A program made the translations under genes and the position numbers. 64,000 nt of DNA, from NCBI GenBank assembly GCA_043757025.1, contig JAYVQG010000110.1, positions 14,647 through 78,646 on the forward strand. Reading direction: 5' to 3'. The notes beneath the pieces were generated by a model, which saw only the letters and a program-made list of their open reading frames with translations, was not told where the DNA came from and made no database searches. The DNA is from Limnoglobus sp043757025. GTDB taxonomy: Bacteria; Planctomycetota; Planctomycetia; Gemmatales; Gemmataceae. Positions 1 through 8,923 of the stretch are shown piece by piece (position 1 is the stretch's first letter; every line of letters starts with the position of its first letter).

Positions 1-606
1 CCCGCCTTCTTCGACTGCCGCGACTCGTTTGCCGTCGCGGTCGAAGGCGAGTGCGTGGATTGTGCCGTGTTGTGCGGGGAGCATTCCGGGGCGATGGTGT
101 CGCAGTGCGTCTGGGCCGAGTTCTTCGCGCTGGTCGTAGCAGGGGCCGCAGGTTTCGCCCATCCAGCCGAGCGATTCGGGCGTACCGACCGTGCCGCAAC
201 CACATGCGGCGAGCCAAATCGACGACATCCCTTCGCGCTTGAGGAACAGGTGATCCGGGTAACAGTGCCAGAGTGGCGGGCGTTCGTCGGTACGTGTTCG
301 GCGAATCAGATCGTGCGCCGATTCGTCTTCGAGGCGACGACCGCGAACGACGACGTGCTTACGGTCGATATGATCGGTCCACCACGAGCCGACGATTTGC
401 GACGTCGGCAACCTCTTCCCCGCAACGTACTCTTTGCTCCCGGCCACACTCTTTTCCAATGTGCGGGCGAACTTGCGCCATTTCGCGTCATCGTCATCCA
501 GCAAGCGCATTTCGTGGAAACCGTTTGCGGCGGCGGTTGCGGCCGATAACATCGCGACGACTTCGCTCGGCGTTGGGTCGATCCGGATCGCGTGATATTG
601 TTGCAT
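1..606 (-). CDS. WD40-like repeat protein, N-terminal part (runs off left edge)
   Basis: The minus-strand reading frame opens with ATG at 606 (MQQYHAIRIDPTPSEV) and stays open for 202 codons to the window edge, so the C-terminus is missing. The visible part has an acidic and basic N-terminal region of no recognised family. A Cys-containing stretch follows (LAACGCGTVGTPESLGWMGE, then CGPC). The last residues, ALAFDRDGKRVAAVEEGG, match the start of a WD40 blade. WD40 proteins are abundant in Gemmata-type planctomycetes. Function is unknown; the WD40 call rests on one partial repeat. It is divergent from purC. Confidence 0.55.
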   Translation of the reverse strand, partial: MQQYHAIRIDPTPSEVVAMLSAATAAANGFHEMRLLDDDDAKWRKFARTLEKSVAGSKEYVAGKRLPTSQIVGSWWTDHIDRKHVVVRGRRLEDESAHDLIRRTRTDERPPLWHCYPDHLFLKREGMSSIWLAACGCGTVGTPESLGWMGETCGPCYDQREELGPDALRHHRPGMLPAQHGTIHALAFDRDGKRVAAVEEGG

Positions 607-680
607 CGGTTGGCACGCGGAGGGGGAAGGAAGCGGGGCGATTGCTATAACGCCAACAACGCTGTTCTTGGAGTTATGCT

Positions 681-1559
681 ATGTCGCCGGCACCGCTACT
701 ACAAAGTCGAGTCGAGGGCTTTCCGCTCCGCCAAGGGAAGGTGCGCGACATATACGATCTCGGCGAAACACTCGCATTCGTCGCCACCGACCGCATCAGT
801 GCGTTCGACTGGGTGATGCCCAACGGCATTCCCGGCAAAGGCATCATCCTCACCGCGATGTCGAAATTTTGGCTCGACTGGCTGCACGTGCCGAACCATT
901 GGATCAGCGATAACATCGCCGATTTCCCCGCGGCATTCCGCGATCAGGCGGCCACATTTCGCGGGCGAACGCAACTCGTGACGAAGACGAAAGTCATACC
1001 GATCGAGTGCGTCGCACGCGGTTATCTCGCCGGTTCCGGGTGGAAGGAATATCGCCAGCATGGCACCGTTTGTGGCATCTCCTTGCCGAGTGGACTTCGC
1101 GAAAGCGAGCGCCTGCCGGAGCCGATCTTCACACCCGCAACGAAAGCCGAGACGGGGCACGATGAAAATATCGCGTTCGCGCAAATGGCTTCGATCGTAG
1201 GCGAAAGCGTGGCCAGCGAGTTGAAGGAACGCACGCTCGATATTTACCGGCGAGCCGCAACGTATGCCGAGTCGCGCGGGATTATCCTCGCCGATACGAA
1301 ACTCGAATGGGGCACGTTGCCGAACGGCGAAATCATCCTGATCGACGAAGTGCTGACGCCGGATAGTTCGCGATTTTGGCCGAAGGAGTCGTACCAAGTA
1401 GGGATCTCGCCGCCGTCGTTCGACAAGCAGTTCCTGCGCGACTGGCTCGAAACGACGACGTGGGACAAAGCCAGCCCGCCACCAAATTTGCCGCAAGATG
1501 TCATCGAAAAGACCGCCGCAAAGTACCGCGAAGCGTACGAGCGATTGACGGGGAACTGA
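681..1559 (+). CDS. purC: Phosphoribosylaminoimidazole-succinocarboxamide synthase (SAICAR synthetase)
   Basis: PurC condenses CAIR with aspartate using ATP in de novo purine synthesis. The 292-residue protein starts with the family's N-terminal signature GKVRDIYDLGE and FVATDRISAFD. It also carries KTKVIPIECVARGYLAGSG, LADTKLEWG and DEVLTPDSSRFWP, all typical of the nucleotide and substrate sites. The start at 681 is preceded by GGAG about eight bases upstream. The stop codon abuts the convergent FHA gene with no spacer. purN lies 6 kb downstream, so the purine genes are scattered rather than in one operon. Confidence 0.97.
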   Translation: MSPAPLLQSRVEGFPLRQGKVRDIYDLGETLAFVATDRISAFDWVMPNGIPGKGIILTAMSKFWLDWLHVPNHWISDNIADFPAAFRDQAATFRGRTQLVTKTKVIPIECVARGYLAGSGWKEYRQHGTVCGISLPSGLRESERLPEPIFTPATKAETGHDENIAFAQMASIVGESVASELKERTLDIYRRAATYAESRGIILADTKLEWGTLPNGEIILIDEVLTPDSSRFWPKESYQVGISPPSFDKQFLRDWLETTTWDKASPPPNLPQDVIEKTAAKYREAYERLTGN

Positions 1560-3167
1560 CTACGCCGCGCCGCCGCCGCTGCTTTTTGGCGTGAGCATTC
1601 CGAACAGGCGTTGCCAGATCGACTGGCGTTCTTCGTTGAGTTGGTTCATTCGCTCGTAAACCCAGTTGTGGTTCTCGGCGGATTCTTCCGTCATCGCGGG
1701 GACATCGTCGGGTGCGGGCAAATTCGATGCGGGTTCCATCGGGGTTTCGGCTTCTGCGACGGGCGCTTCCTTCTTCGCGTTCGATTTGGTCATCTCGAGT
1801 TGAAGCTTTTGGAGTTCGATATTCAGCTCGGTCATGCGGCCGAGTTCGCTTTGCACCGCCCCCATTTGTTCGCGGTGCATTTGGCCGAACATCTGCATCA
1901 TCATCATCAGCGATTGTTGGAATTGCGCGAACATCTGGTTCTGCATTTCGCCGAGTTGCTTCAGCATCGGCACGATGGATGCGTCACCATCGCCCGTGGG
2001 CACCGCAATCGTCGGAAATGCCATCGGGCGGAACGTCGGCATCGCGAGTGCCTGGAGTGCCGCGAGTGCCGGGTTCGGCGATTCGACGCGCGGTACGGGT
2101 GTGCGGGCAGTTGCCGTGATGTGTTCGGGGCCGGTCGGGTCGGGCGTTTGTTGCAAAAATCCCGAGTCGAAGTTCGTGCTGTCCCCCGGCAAGAACGTGC
2201 CGAGATCGCCCGATGAACCCGTCACTGTTGCGATGATTTCTTCGATCTGATCCGTCGTCATCGGCGAGCGATTCGCTTGTGCCATCGGCTCGCTGGCGAG
2301 GTTTTCGTCGTATTCCGTCTGGGCGGGTTTGTATCGGTCGCTGCGTCCGGAAAGGTCGGCAACGAGCGGCGGCGATGACGCCCCGACATCGAACGAAATC
2401 CTCCCGTCGTCGATTTCCGCCATAACTGGTGCAGGTTGCGATTGATGGTATCGCGCCTCGATCGCGAACTCGCCGACCTGAAGTTCGTCGTTATCCGACA
2501 GCCGTGCTAAACGAACGGGTTCGCCGTTGACGAGGATGTGACCCCCGGTCAGGTCGACCACCCACAGACCGTCGGGCGAATGCAACAGGTAGCAATGGAA
2601 CGGCGCAATGTCCTTGCCGACGAGGTGGATTTTGCACGACTGCGAGGCACCGATGAGTGTCAGGACGCGATTGACTTCCCACTCGGTTCGCGTGGCATGG
2701 CCGTTGCGGACCGCGATCGTACACTTCGGCAGCCCCGTCGGCACGTCGGGTCCGGCGGCCAGCGGGTGGAACGTCGGGCCGAATTCGGCGGGGTGCGGCG
2801 ACACCGCCTCGACGAGGTGGATGCGGAACGGGCCGATCTGCACCGGTGCTTCCGGTACGAGCCAACCGTACATTTCGCGACCGTGCGGCCAGTAAATCCC
2901 ACCGCGGCTACCCAGATCGCCCACAAACACATGACCGCCGACGACTTGCAAGAATGCGTGAATCGGTTCGACATCGGCGGCGTTGAGGTGAATGTCGCAC
3001 ACTTCGTGACTGCCGATCAGCGCGAACGGGTAATCGAGCATGCCACGGGCCGCCGCCGACCCATCTTCTTGCTCGATCAGGACTTCCATCGGGGCGTAAG
3101 CCCCGCAGGCCGTCGCAAATCGTTCGGTCGACGTCGAATCCACGTTGGGCGTGCCCTCGTTAGCCAT
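1560..3167 (-). CDS. Protein with two FHA domains and a Met/Gln-rich coiled region
   Basis: About 535 residues from the ATG at 3167 (MANEGTPNVDS); an in-frame upstream extension to 3233 is possible but looks non-coding. Two forkhead-associated domains are visible. The first has GSHEVCDIHL and GDLGSRGGIYW, the second GASQSCKIHLVGKDIAPFHC and VVDLTGGHILVNG. FHA domains bind phosphothreonine peptides, or act as degenerate protein-binding modules. The C-terminal third contains a Met/Gln-rich helix (QSLMMMMQMFGQMHREQ) that probably forms a coiled coil or oligomerises. No membrane segment is seen. It lies downstream of the 1332-residue orphan on the same strand, with a 120-base gap, and could be co-transcribed with it. 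Confidence 0.75.
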   Translation of the reverse strand: MANEGTPNVDSTSTERFATACGAYAPMEVLIEQEDGSAAARGMLDYPFALIGSHEVCDIHLNAADVEPIHAFLQVVGGHVFVGDLGSRGGIYWPHGREMYGWLVPEAPVQIGPFRIHLVEAVSPHPAEFGPTFHPLAAGPDVPTGLPKCTIAVRNGHATRTEWEVNRVLTLIGASQSCKIHLVGKDIAPFHCYLLHSPDGLWVVDLTGGHILVNGEPVRLARLSDNDELQVGEFAIEARYHQSQPAPVMAEIDDGRISFDVGASSPPLVADLSGRSDRYKPAQTEYDENLASEPMAQANRSPMTTDQIEEIIATVTGSSGDLGTFLPGDSTNFDSGFLQQTPDPTGPEHITATARTPVPRVESPNPALAALQALAMPTFRPMAFPTIAVPTGDGDASIVPMLKQLGEMQNQMFAQFQQSLMMMMQMFGQMHREQMGAVQSELGRMTELNIELQKLQLEMTKSNAKKEAPVAEAETPMEPASNLPAPDDVPAMTEESAENHNWVYERMNQLNEERQSIWQRLFGMLTPKSSGGGAA

Positions 3168-3287
3168 CGCAGAATACCGCATCGCGCATCTTCTGCTTCG
3201 GACAACTATAGATGCTTCCGCAGCGCGGTGCAAAAGCGAAATGCCAGAACTTCGCCGAATTCGGGCCGGAAATCAATCCCGTTCCGA

Positions 3288-6200
3288 TCAGCCGTCTTCG
3301 TCGATGGGGCGTTCCCAGATCGCGAGTTGTCGCTGGAGTTCGATAAAGTCGATGCGCACGTTCGGCGTCGGTAGCGGGTCTTCGATCTTTTCGTCGTCGC
3401 CGTCGGAAGACCGAACGCCGCGAAGTTTCCGCAATTCGTCCTCCAGTTTGCGTAGCCAGACCGGCACATCGAGGCCGACGCCCGACGGCGATGCGGCCAA
3501 CGGTTGAATGGCATCGAGCAAGCTGAGGAACACCGGCGAATTTTCCGGTTCGGTCGTCGCACTGTCTCGGACAGCAGCGAGTGCGGGTGCGACCCGCGCG
3601 ACGGCGCGATCGATTTGCAGTGGGTGCAGGAAGCGCTCTTCGAGGCGATCGCGAATCGTTCGCACGCGAATGCCGTGCTCGGTTTCACGGGCGGTGAGTA
3701 GTGCAAGTAGTTCGTCCGCCGGTTTGGCGGCATCTTCGAGCATGATGTCTCGCCAACTGACGGCGAGGCGATCGTGACCGCGGCGACACAACATCTCGTG
3801 CGCGAACACCATCGGCTTCATTCGCCAGGCGCGACGATCGTACACGACTTTGAGGCGAAGGAAATCGAGCAAGATGAACAGATTCTCGCCGTAATCCGAT
3901 TGCGTTGTCGTCGTGTTGTAGTCGCGGTATTCGTCGTAATGTTCGATCAGAGCCTGAAGCACGATCTCTAACAGTCGCTTCGTATACGGCTTGTCGACCG
4001 CACCGTTTTGCCACGCGACGACGAGCTTCAGCGGTTCGGTTCCGCTCATCGGGTCGGCTCGGTTATCCGGGTCGGCCATGCGTTCCAGCCATTCGTCGAC
4101 GCCCTGCGAGAGGATGCCGCGAATGTTCGAGAGCGTCAGAAACCGCACGGTGAAGAGATCGCCGCCATACGTGCGGATGAACGCCTTCATGTCCTGCCAG
4201 TCTTTATCGTCGAGGACCGCTTCGAGCGACGATAACCGCAGCGATTGACTGTGTTCGATCCACAGCGTGCGATACGCATTCACGATCTGCCGAAGCGCGG
4301 GCAGGAGTGGGCCATCGTCGGGCAAGCCATCGCTGCGCACTTTGGCGGAACCGGCCAGCGCGTCGACCGTTGCCGTGACGGCCGTGCGAAAGAGTTGATC
4401 GAACGTGCTCACGCGACGCCGTTCGGGTGGCTCGTTGCGTTCCATCGCCCGCGAAAGTTTCGTCAGTTGGTACGTTTCGCGCAGCAGGCCCAATCGCGGC
4501 AAGCGGAGTAGCAACGACTCCATCATTTGCAGCGCGGTTTGCGCGCGCAAAGCAGGTCCGGGCGGACCGCCATCGGCAGGCGGATTGACGAGCAATGGCT
4601 CGCGGCGGAACGCTTCGATGAACGGAATCAACCGCTCGCGGGCACTCGATGTATCGCCGCGCAAGATCGCTTGTTCGAGTTGCACCGCGAGGTCGCTCCA
4701 ACCTCTCGCCAAAACTTCATCTGTCGATTTCAATTCCGGCTTCGAGTACAACGCCGCCGATAGCGCCCGTTCGGCGGCTGCCATCTCGACCGCCGTCGAG
4801 ACCGCCATATCGAGCAAGTGGCCTTTCATAATCCGGCGACGATCGTATTCCATCACGCCTTCGAGCGCCGATGCATCGTCCGAAAGCTCGATCGCGTGGA
4901 GCCGTTCGATGAACACGTCGAGATTCATCCGGTGCTGTTGCGCGGTCAGCAACCAGACCGTGAGCGCATCGACCGCATCGGTATCGTCGGCGTGCCAGAG
5001 TTGTGGCAGCGATGCCGTACGCCACATGCGAGCGACCGCCGCGATGAACCGCAACCGCGTCTCGAAGCGTTCCGCGGACGATTCCAGCGGAAAATCATCG
5101 GCCACGCTCGTCGGGCCGGATTCGGCGAGCGCCCCTTCGTTGCCGTCGTCGGCCGAATCGCGGTAAATCATCCCTTCGTAGGCCGACTCGAAAGCCTCGT
5201 CGTCGTCTTCCTCGTCGTCGCTATCTTCCGCTTCGTCCAGTTCCGATTCCCCGCCGCTCGCGCCGATAACGGGAACTTGCCACAGCGTGTCGGCGTTCGC
5301 TTCCAACAGCTCGAAGAATCGGCGAACGAGCGGTCCGTTCGTCGGGCTGGCGGCAATCGTCGATTTCAGCCAACGGAACGACAACCGCAGAAACGACGCC
5401 GAGGGATCTTGCAGCGGGACCGTATCGACTTCACTGAGCCACATCATCAGTAGCGACAGCGAGCCTTTATAATCTTGCTGGTCGAGCAGCGCTTCGATCA
5501 CTTGCGCGAACGCGGCCGGCGTGTTGAACCCGTCGCGATGTTTCCGCCAGAACCCGACATCGTGCTCCGCCGTCGGGGCTTGTTTCCAAAGCGCGAGCGC
5601 CTTCGCGACGTGGATCGCGGCATCGGTTCGCTCGCCACCGAGAACCCGCGGCATGTCGGTGACAGTCGGCGTGGCGAACGCATCCCACCAATCGGCGAGG
5701 CGACGCATCGCCAGCGCGAGCGGCGAATCGTGCGTGCGTTCGCCGGCATCGGTTCCGGACGCCAGCGCAAGCGCATAACGATCGAACTGGCGGCCCACGG
5801 TCAGTATCAATTCTTCCGAACGCGGATCGCGTACGGTGTCTTCGCGGCCCGCGAATATCGGGAACAAACCCTGATAACCGAGGATATTCCACGGGTCGAT
5901 CAGCGCGCCGCAGTCGATGCCGCGTCGCAGCATATCTTCTGCTTCCGCGAGCAACCGAGCGGCATCGGCGGTGCGCCCCGCCTTCGCGGCAAACTCGGCT
6001 TCAGTCTGGTTCAGGCGGATCGCACAACCGAAGCGAACCGACGGTGCGGGGATCTTGGCGGCCCGTTCGCGAGCGGCTTTCGCATATCCCATCGCCGCGA
6101 AAAAGATCGCCAGCCGCCGTTCCTGCAAGTGCGTCGCTCGATCCATCGCGATCGACTGGTTTAGGAACTGACGCACGCCCGCGAATGGCTGCTTCCGCTT

Positions 6201-7286
6201 CGCCGATTCATTCCGCAACCGTTCGCCGTGCGGGCCGGGCAGGCTTTCGAGCAGCTTGCGGTAAAAGTCATCGCGATAGTGGGCAATGCGTTGAACGAGC
6301 GTCGTCAGCGTGACCGATGAATCGTAGACCGTCGGCCCCGAACCGCAGACGCCCGCGCCCATCAGAATCGTCCCCGCGAGGACGGCCGCCGACTCGAATA
6401 ATCGTTCGGCGTACGGCGACGCGGTCGCCTGGCCAATCGCCCGTCCCCCATCGACCCAGAGCATCAGGGCATCGAGCGTCGTTTGCCGAAGTACGAACCG
6501 GCGGTAGTTGCCGCGATTGTCGATGCGGTGCGGATCCCACTCGCCGAAAAGCAGGTTCGGCCGCTTGGAAACGGGGTGAAAGTGATCGACCGCACGCGGA
6601 TCGATCCCGAGTTCATCGAGTCGCGACGGGTCGAAACCGGCTTCGTCGTGAAAGTTCGCATCGGTGGTGATTAACAAGTCGAGTGCGACGCGGATCAGGT
6701 CCGAGTAGCGGCCCGGTGCCACGCCGACCCCGGCAAAGTACATCGGGATCGGGCAGACTTTTTCGTGCGGGTAAAATTCAGTTTGTGCGCGTGTTTCCAG
6801 CAGTGCGATCGGGCGATACCCGACGTAATCGTTCAGCGTCGAAATCGATGCTTGTGCGAGTTTCTCGGGAGTATCCGCAGGGCTTTTGGCACGTTCCCGC
6901 AACGCGGCTTCGATGCTTCGCGTTAGGAAAAACGCGACGTACAGCATCGAATCGGGCTGGTGGGCGAGTAAGTCCACATGGTGCGTGCGATAGGCGATCG
7001 GTACGAATTCACAGGCGGCAATCAGAACGGCACGAGCCTGCGACACATCGCGGAACGCGCCCGCACCGATGCGTTCGAGTTCGTCCAACGATGCTTTCAG
7101 CCAACCGGAAACCGTTTGCCATGGATTCGGGTCCGAGCATTCGCCCAGATAGCCAAACACGTCGGCGACGAGGCGACGAAACTTCGGATCGGGCCGTCCG
7201 TCTGAAAAATTCAGATAGCCGAGAAGTTTGCTCACTTCAAAGCGTCGGGTCAATTCAGGGAAAATGCCGTCCATCCGTGCCGCCAT
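3288..7286 (-). CDS. Large conserved-looking protein of unknown function (1332 aa)
   Basis: An uninterrupted 1332-residue frame with host-like codon use. Start taken at 7286 (MAARMDGIFPEL); ATG at 7274 is an alternative. I recognise no catalytic domain. The sequence is mainly alpha-helical. A TPR-like stretch around residues 400-470 (AEFAAKAGRTADAARLLAEAEDML) suggests a helical-repeat scaffold. A strongly acidic segment near residues 680-710 (SELDEAEDSDDEEDDDEAF) is probably disordered. No signal peptide or transmembrane helix is evident, so it is probably cytoplasmic. The FHA protein follows on the same strand, which makes a joint role in signalling or assembly conceivable, but this is only context. 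Confidence 0.7.
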   Translation of the reverse strand: MAARMDGIFPELTRRFEVSKLLGYLNFSDGRPDPKFRRLVADVFGYLGECSDPNPWQTVSGWLKASLDELERIGAGAFRDVSQARAVLIAACEFVPIAYRTHHVDLLAHQPDSMLYVAFFLTRSIEAALRERAKSPADTPEKLAQASISTLNDYVGYRPIALLETRAQTEFYPHEKVCPIPMYFAGVGVAPGRYSDLIRVALDLLITTDANFHDEAGFDPSRLDELGIDPRAVDHFHPVSKRPNLLFGEWDPHRIDNRGNYRRFVLRQTTLDALMLWVDGGRAIGQATASPYAERLFESAAVLAGTILMGAGVCGSGPTVYDSSVTLTTLVQRIAHYRDDFYRKLLESLPGPHGERLRNESAKRKQPFAGVRQFLNQSIAMDRATHLQERRLAIFFAAMGYAKAARERAAKIPAPSVRFGCAIRLNQTEAEFAAKAGRTADAARLLAEAEDMLRRGIDCGALIDPWNILGYQGLFPIFAGREDTVRDPRSEELILTVGRQFDRYALALASGTDAGERTHDSPLALAMRRLADWWDAFATPTVTDMPRVLGGERTDAAIHVAKALALWKQAPTAEHDVGFWRKHRDGFNTPAAFAQVIEALLDQQDYKGSLSLLMMWLSEVDTVPLQDPSASFLRLSFRWLKSTIAASPTNGPLVRRFFELLEANADTLWQVPVIGASGGESELDEAEDSDDEEDDDEAFESAYEGMIYRDSADDGNEGALAESGPTSVADDFPLESSAERFETRLRFIAAVARMWRTASLPQLWHADDTDAVDALTVWLLTAQQHRMNLDVFIERLHAIELSDDASALEGVMEYDRRRIMKGHLLDMAVSTAVEMAAAERALSAALYSKPELKSTDEVLARGWSDLAVQLEQAILRGDTSSARERLIPFIEAFRREPLLVNPPADGGPPGPALRAQTALQMMESLLLRLPRLGLLRETYQLTKLSRAMERNEPPERRRVSTFDQLFRTAVTATVDALAGSAKVRSDGLPDDGPLLPALRQIVNAYRTLWIEHSQSLRLSSLEAVLDDKDWQDMKAFIRTYGGDLFTVRFLTLSNIRGILSQGVDEWLERMADPDNRADPMSGTEPLKLVVAWQNGAVDKPYTKRLLEIVLQALIEHYDEYRDYNTTTTQSDYGENLFILLDFLRLKVVYDRRAWRMKPMVFAHEMLCRRGHDRLAVSWRDIMLEDAAKPADELLALLTARETEHGIRVRTIRDRLEERFLHPLQIDRAVARVAPALAAVRDSATTEPENSPVFLSLLDAIQPLAASPSGVGLDVPVWLRKLEDELRKLRGVRSSDGDDEKIEDPLPTPNVRIDFIELQRQLAIWERPIDEDG

Positions 7287-7414
7287 AAGATTCAGGGTGC
7301 AGTTCGCTCCCTCTCAGAATAAACCATTCTAGGACAGTCGGAAAGAAGAACTGCAATCTCTCGCGTCAGCCGAACGCCGATACCGGCAGGTGATGCGGCT
7401 TCTTGGGGTCGAAT

Positions 7415-8023
7415 ATGCGCTTGGTTGTCTGTATTTCCGGTGGGGGGACGACACTCCAAAACCTGATCGATCGCATCGCCGACGGCCGGTTGCACGCGGA
7501 AATCGTCGGCGTCATCGCCAGCAACCCCGCTGCGTTCGGCATTTCCCGCGCACAACGCGCCGGTATTCCCGTTCAGATCATCGAACGAGCCGGCGGCGGT
7601 CATTCGGAACGCCTCTTCGCGGCCATTCGCGAATATCACCCCGATTTCGTCTGTCTGGCCGGGTGGCTCAATCTCATTCGCATACCTGCGGATTACGCCC
7701 AACGGGTGTTGAACGTGCATCCGTCGCTGTTGCCCGCGTTCGGCGGCAAAGGCATGTACGGCCAGCACGTTCACGAAGCCGTGTTGGCATACGGTGCAAA
7801 AGTCAGCGGTTGCACGGTCCATTTCGCAGACGACACCTACGACACGGGGCCAATCGTCGTGCAACGCGCCGTGCCCGTATTAGACAGTGACACGCCCGAG
7901 TTACTCGCAAAACGAGTATTCGCCGCCGAGTGCGAAGCCTACCCCGAAGCCCTTCAGAAACTCGCACAACCCAACTGGCAAATCATCGGCAGACAATGGC
8001 GAGCTTGCCCCATCGACGTTTAG
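7415..8023 (+). CDS. purN: Phosphoribosylglycinamide formyltransferase
   Basis: PurN transfers a formyl group from 10-formyl-THF to GAR in purine synthesis. The start is ATG 7415 (MRLVVCISGGGTTLQNLID), preceded by TTGGGGT; an in-frame TTG four codons earlier is less likely. Family landmarks are the phosphate loop SGGGTTLQNL, the catalytic Asn/His region LNVHPSLLPAFGGKG and the catalytic Asp region GCTVHFADDTYDTGPIV. About 202 residues, the usual length of single-domain PurN. Confidence 0.95.
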   Translation: MRLVVCISGGGTTLQNLIDRIADGRLHAEIVGVIASNPAAFGISRAQRAGIPVQIIERAGGGHSERLFAAIREYHPDFVCLAGWLNLIRIPADYAQRVLNVHPSLLPAFGGKGMYGQHVHEAVLAYGAKVSGCTVHFADDTYDTGPIVVQRAVPVLDSDTPELLAKRVFAAECEAYPEALQKLAQPNWQIIGRQWRACPIDV

Positions 8024-8051
8024 GACTCTCAAGGCGAGCGGTGGATTTCTT

Positions 8052-8801
8052 TCAACCGTACTTCTTATGGCACAACGCGGACGTCATCTTTGCGGCTTTC
8101 ACTCGCCCGCCGCTCAGCTTTTCGCCGTCGGGATCGACGTACAATCGGCCGCTGTTGCCGTCGATTTTTGGGTCGTAGCCGGTGACGTGGACGTTGAAGA
8201 TGTACGCGGTTTCGGACTTGGCCTCGAACCAGTGGATGTTGTCCTTGTGGTCCGAAATCGTCGATAGATCACCGGCCTTGAAGGCACGATCGATCGTCGG
8301 TTTGATGATGAAATGCTCGGCGTGCGTTTCGACGCGGTCGTAGTGTCGGCCGTGCCATTCGCCCTTCAGAACGATGAAGCCCGTACACATGTTCGAGTGG
8401 CCGTGCGGCACGATCGAGCGGCCCTTTTTGCAGCCGAAAATCTGCCGGCCGAACCGCACTTCGGGCAATCCCTCGACCGTGCTGAGATCGATCCCGAGGC
8501 TGGCGGCCCCGTTGTCGGGGAGCTTCGATTTCTTTTCGATGTCGTCGAGTTTCACGAAAGTCGAGAGCGTTTTGAGATCGACCCGTTTGTAAAGCTCTTC
8601 CATTTTCGTCTGAAATTCGAGGTCGGTCAGCTTGCGGCCCCGCAGATCGTTCGTCATCGCGATGAGATCTTTGAGCCATTCGCCGATGGTCGGTTTGACG
8701 CTGTCTGCGAGCAAGTCGCGCGACCAGAGCGTTTCGATGAGGCCGTAGGCGACGAGCGAACCGAGGATTTGCGAGCCGAACTCGCGACGCGACGATGGCA
8801 T
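8052..8801 (-). CDS. Tat-exported cupin-like protein of unknown function
   Basis: 249 residues starting MPSSRREFGSQILGSLVAYGL, a twin-arginine-type leader (SRREF plus a hydrophobic stretch). The C-terminal half has a cupin-like His cluster: VPHGHSNMCTGFIVLKGEWHG, then RVETHAEHF and DHKDNIHWFEA, consistent with a metal-binding beta-barrel. This suggests a periplasmic metal-dependent protein, but no substrate can be named. It lies 3' of dnaK on the same strand, separated from it by a strong terminator hairpin, so it should have its own promoter. Confidence 0.65.
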   Translation of the reverse strand: MPSSRREFGSQILGSLVAYGLIETLWSRDLLADSVKPTIGEWLKDLIAMTNDLRGRKLTDLEFQTKMEELYKRVDLKTLSTFVKLDDIEKKSKLPDNGAASLGIDLSTVEGLPEVRFGRQIFGCKKGRSIVPHGHSNMCTGFIVLKGEWHGRHYDRVETHAEHFIIKPTIDRAFKAGDLSTISDHKDNIHWFEAKSETAYIFNVHVTGYDPKIDGNSGRLYVDPDGEKLSGGRVKAAKMTSALCHKKYG

Positions 8802-8887
8802 GGATGCGGTACCCGAAAATGAGGGAGGAATCGAATGTCCTCAGAGTATCCGCGATGCGAGAGTTGCGATAGCAAAAAATGGAAAAG

Positions 8888-8919
8888 AAAAGCCCACGGA
8901 CGATCGTCCGTGGGCTTTT
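8888..8919 (-). terminator. Terminator hairpin downstream of dnaK
   Basis: A perfect 32-base palindrome (arms AAAAGCCCACGGACGA and its complement), giving a 14-bp stem around GATC and ending in a T-rich run on either strand. It starts four bases after the dnaK stop. Rho-independent termination of dnaK is the simple reading, and the symmetry would allow bidirectional function. Confidence 0.85.
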
Positions 8920-8923
8920 GTTC

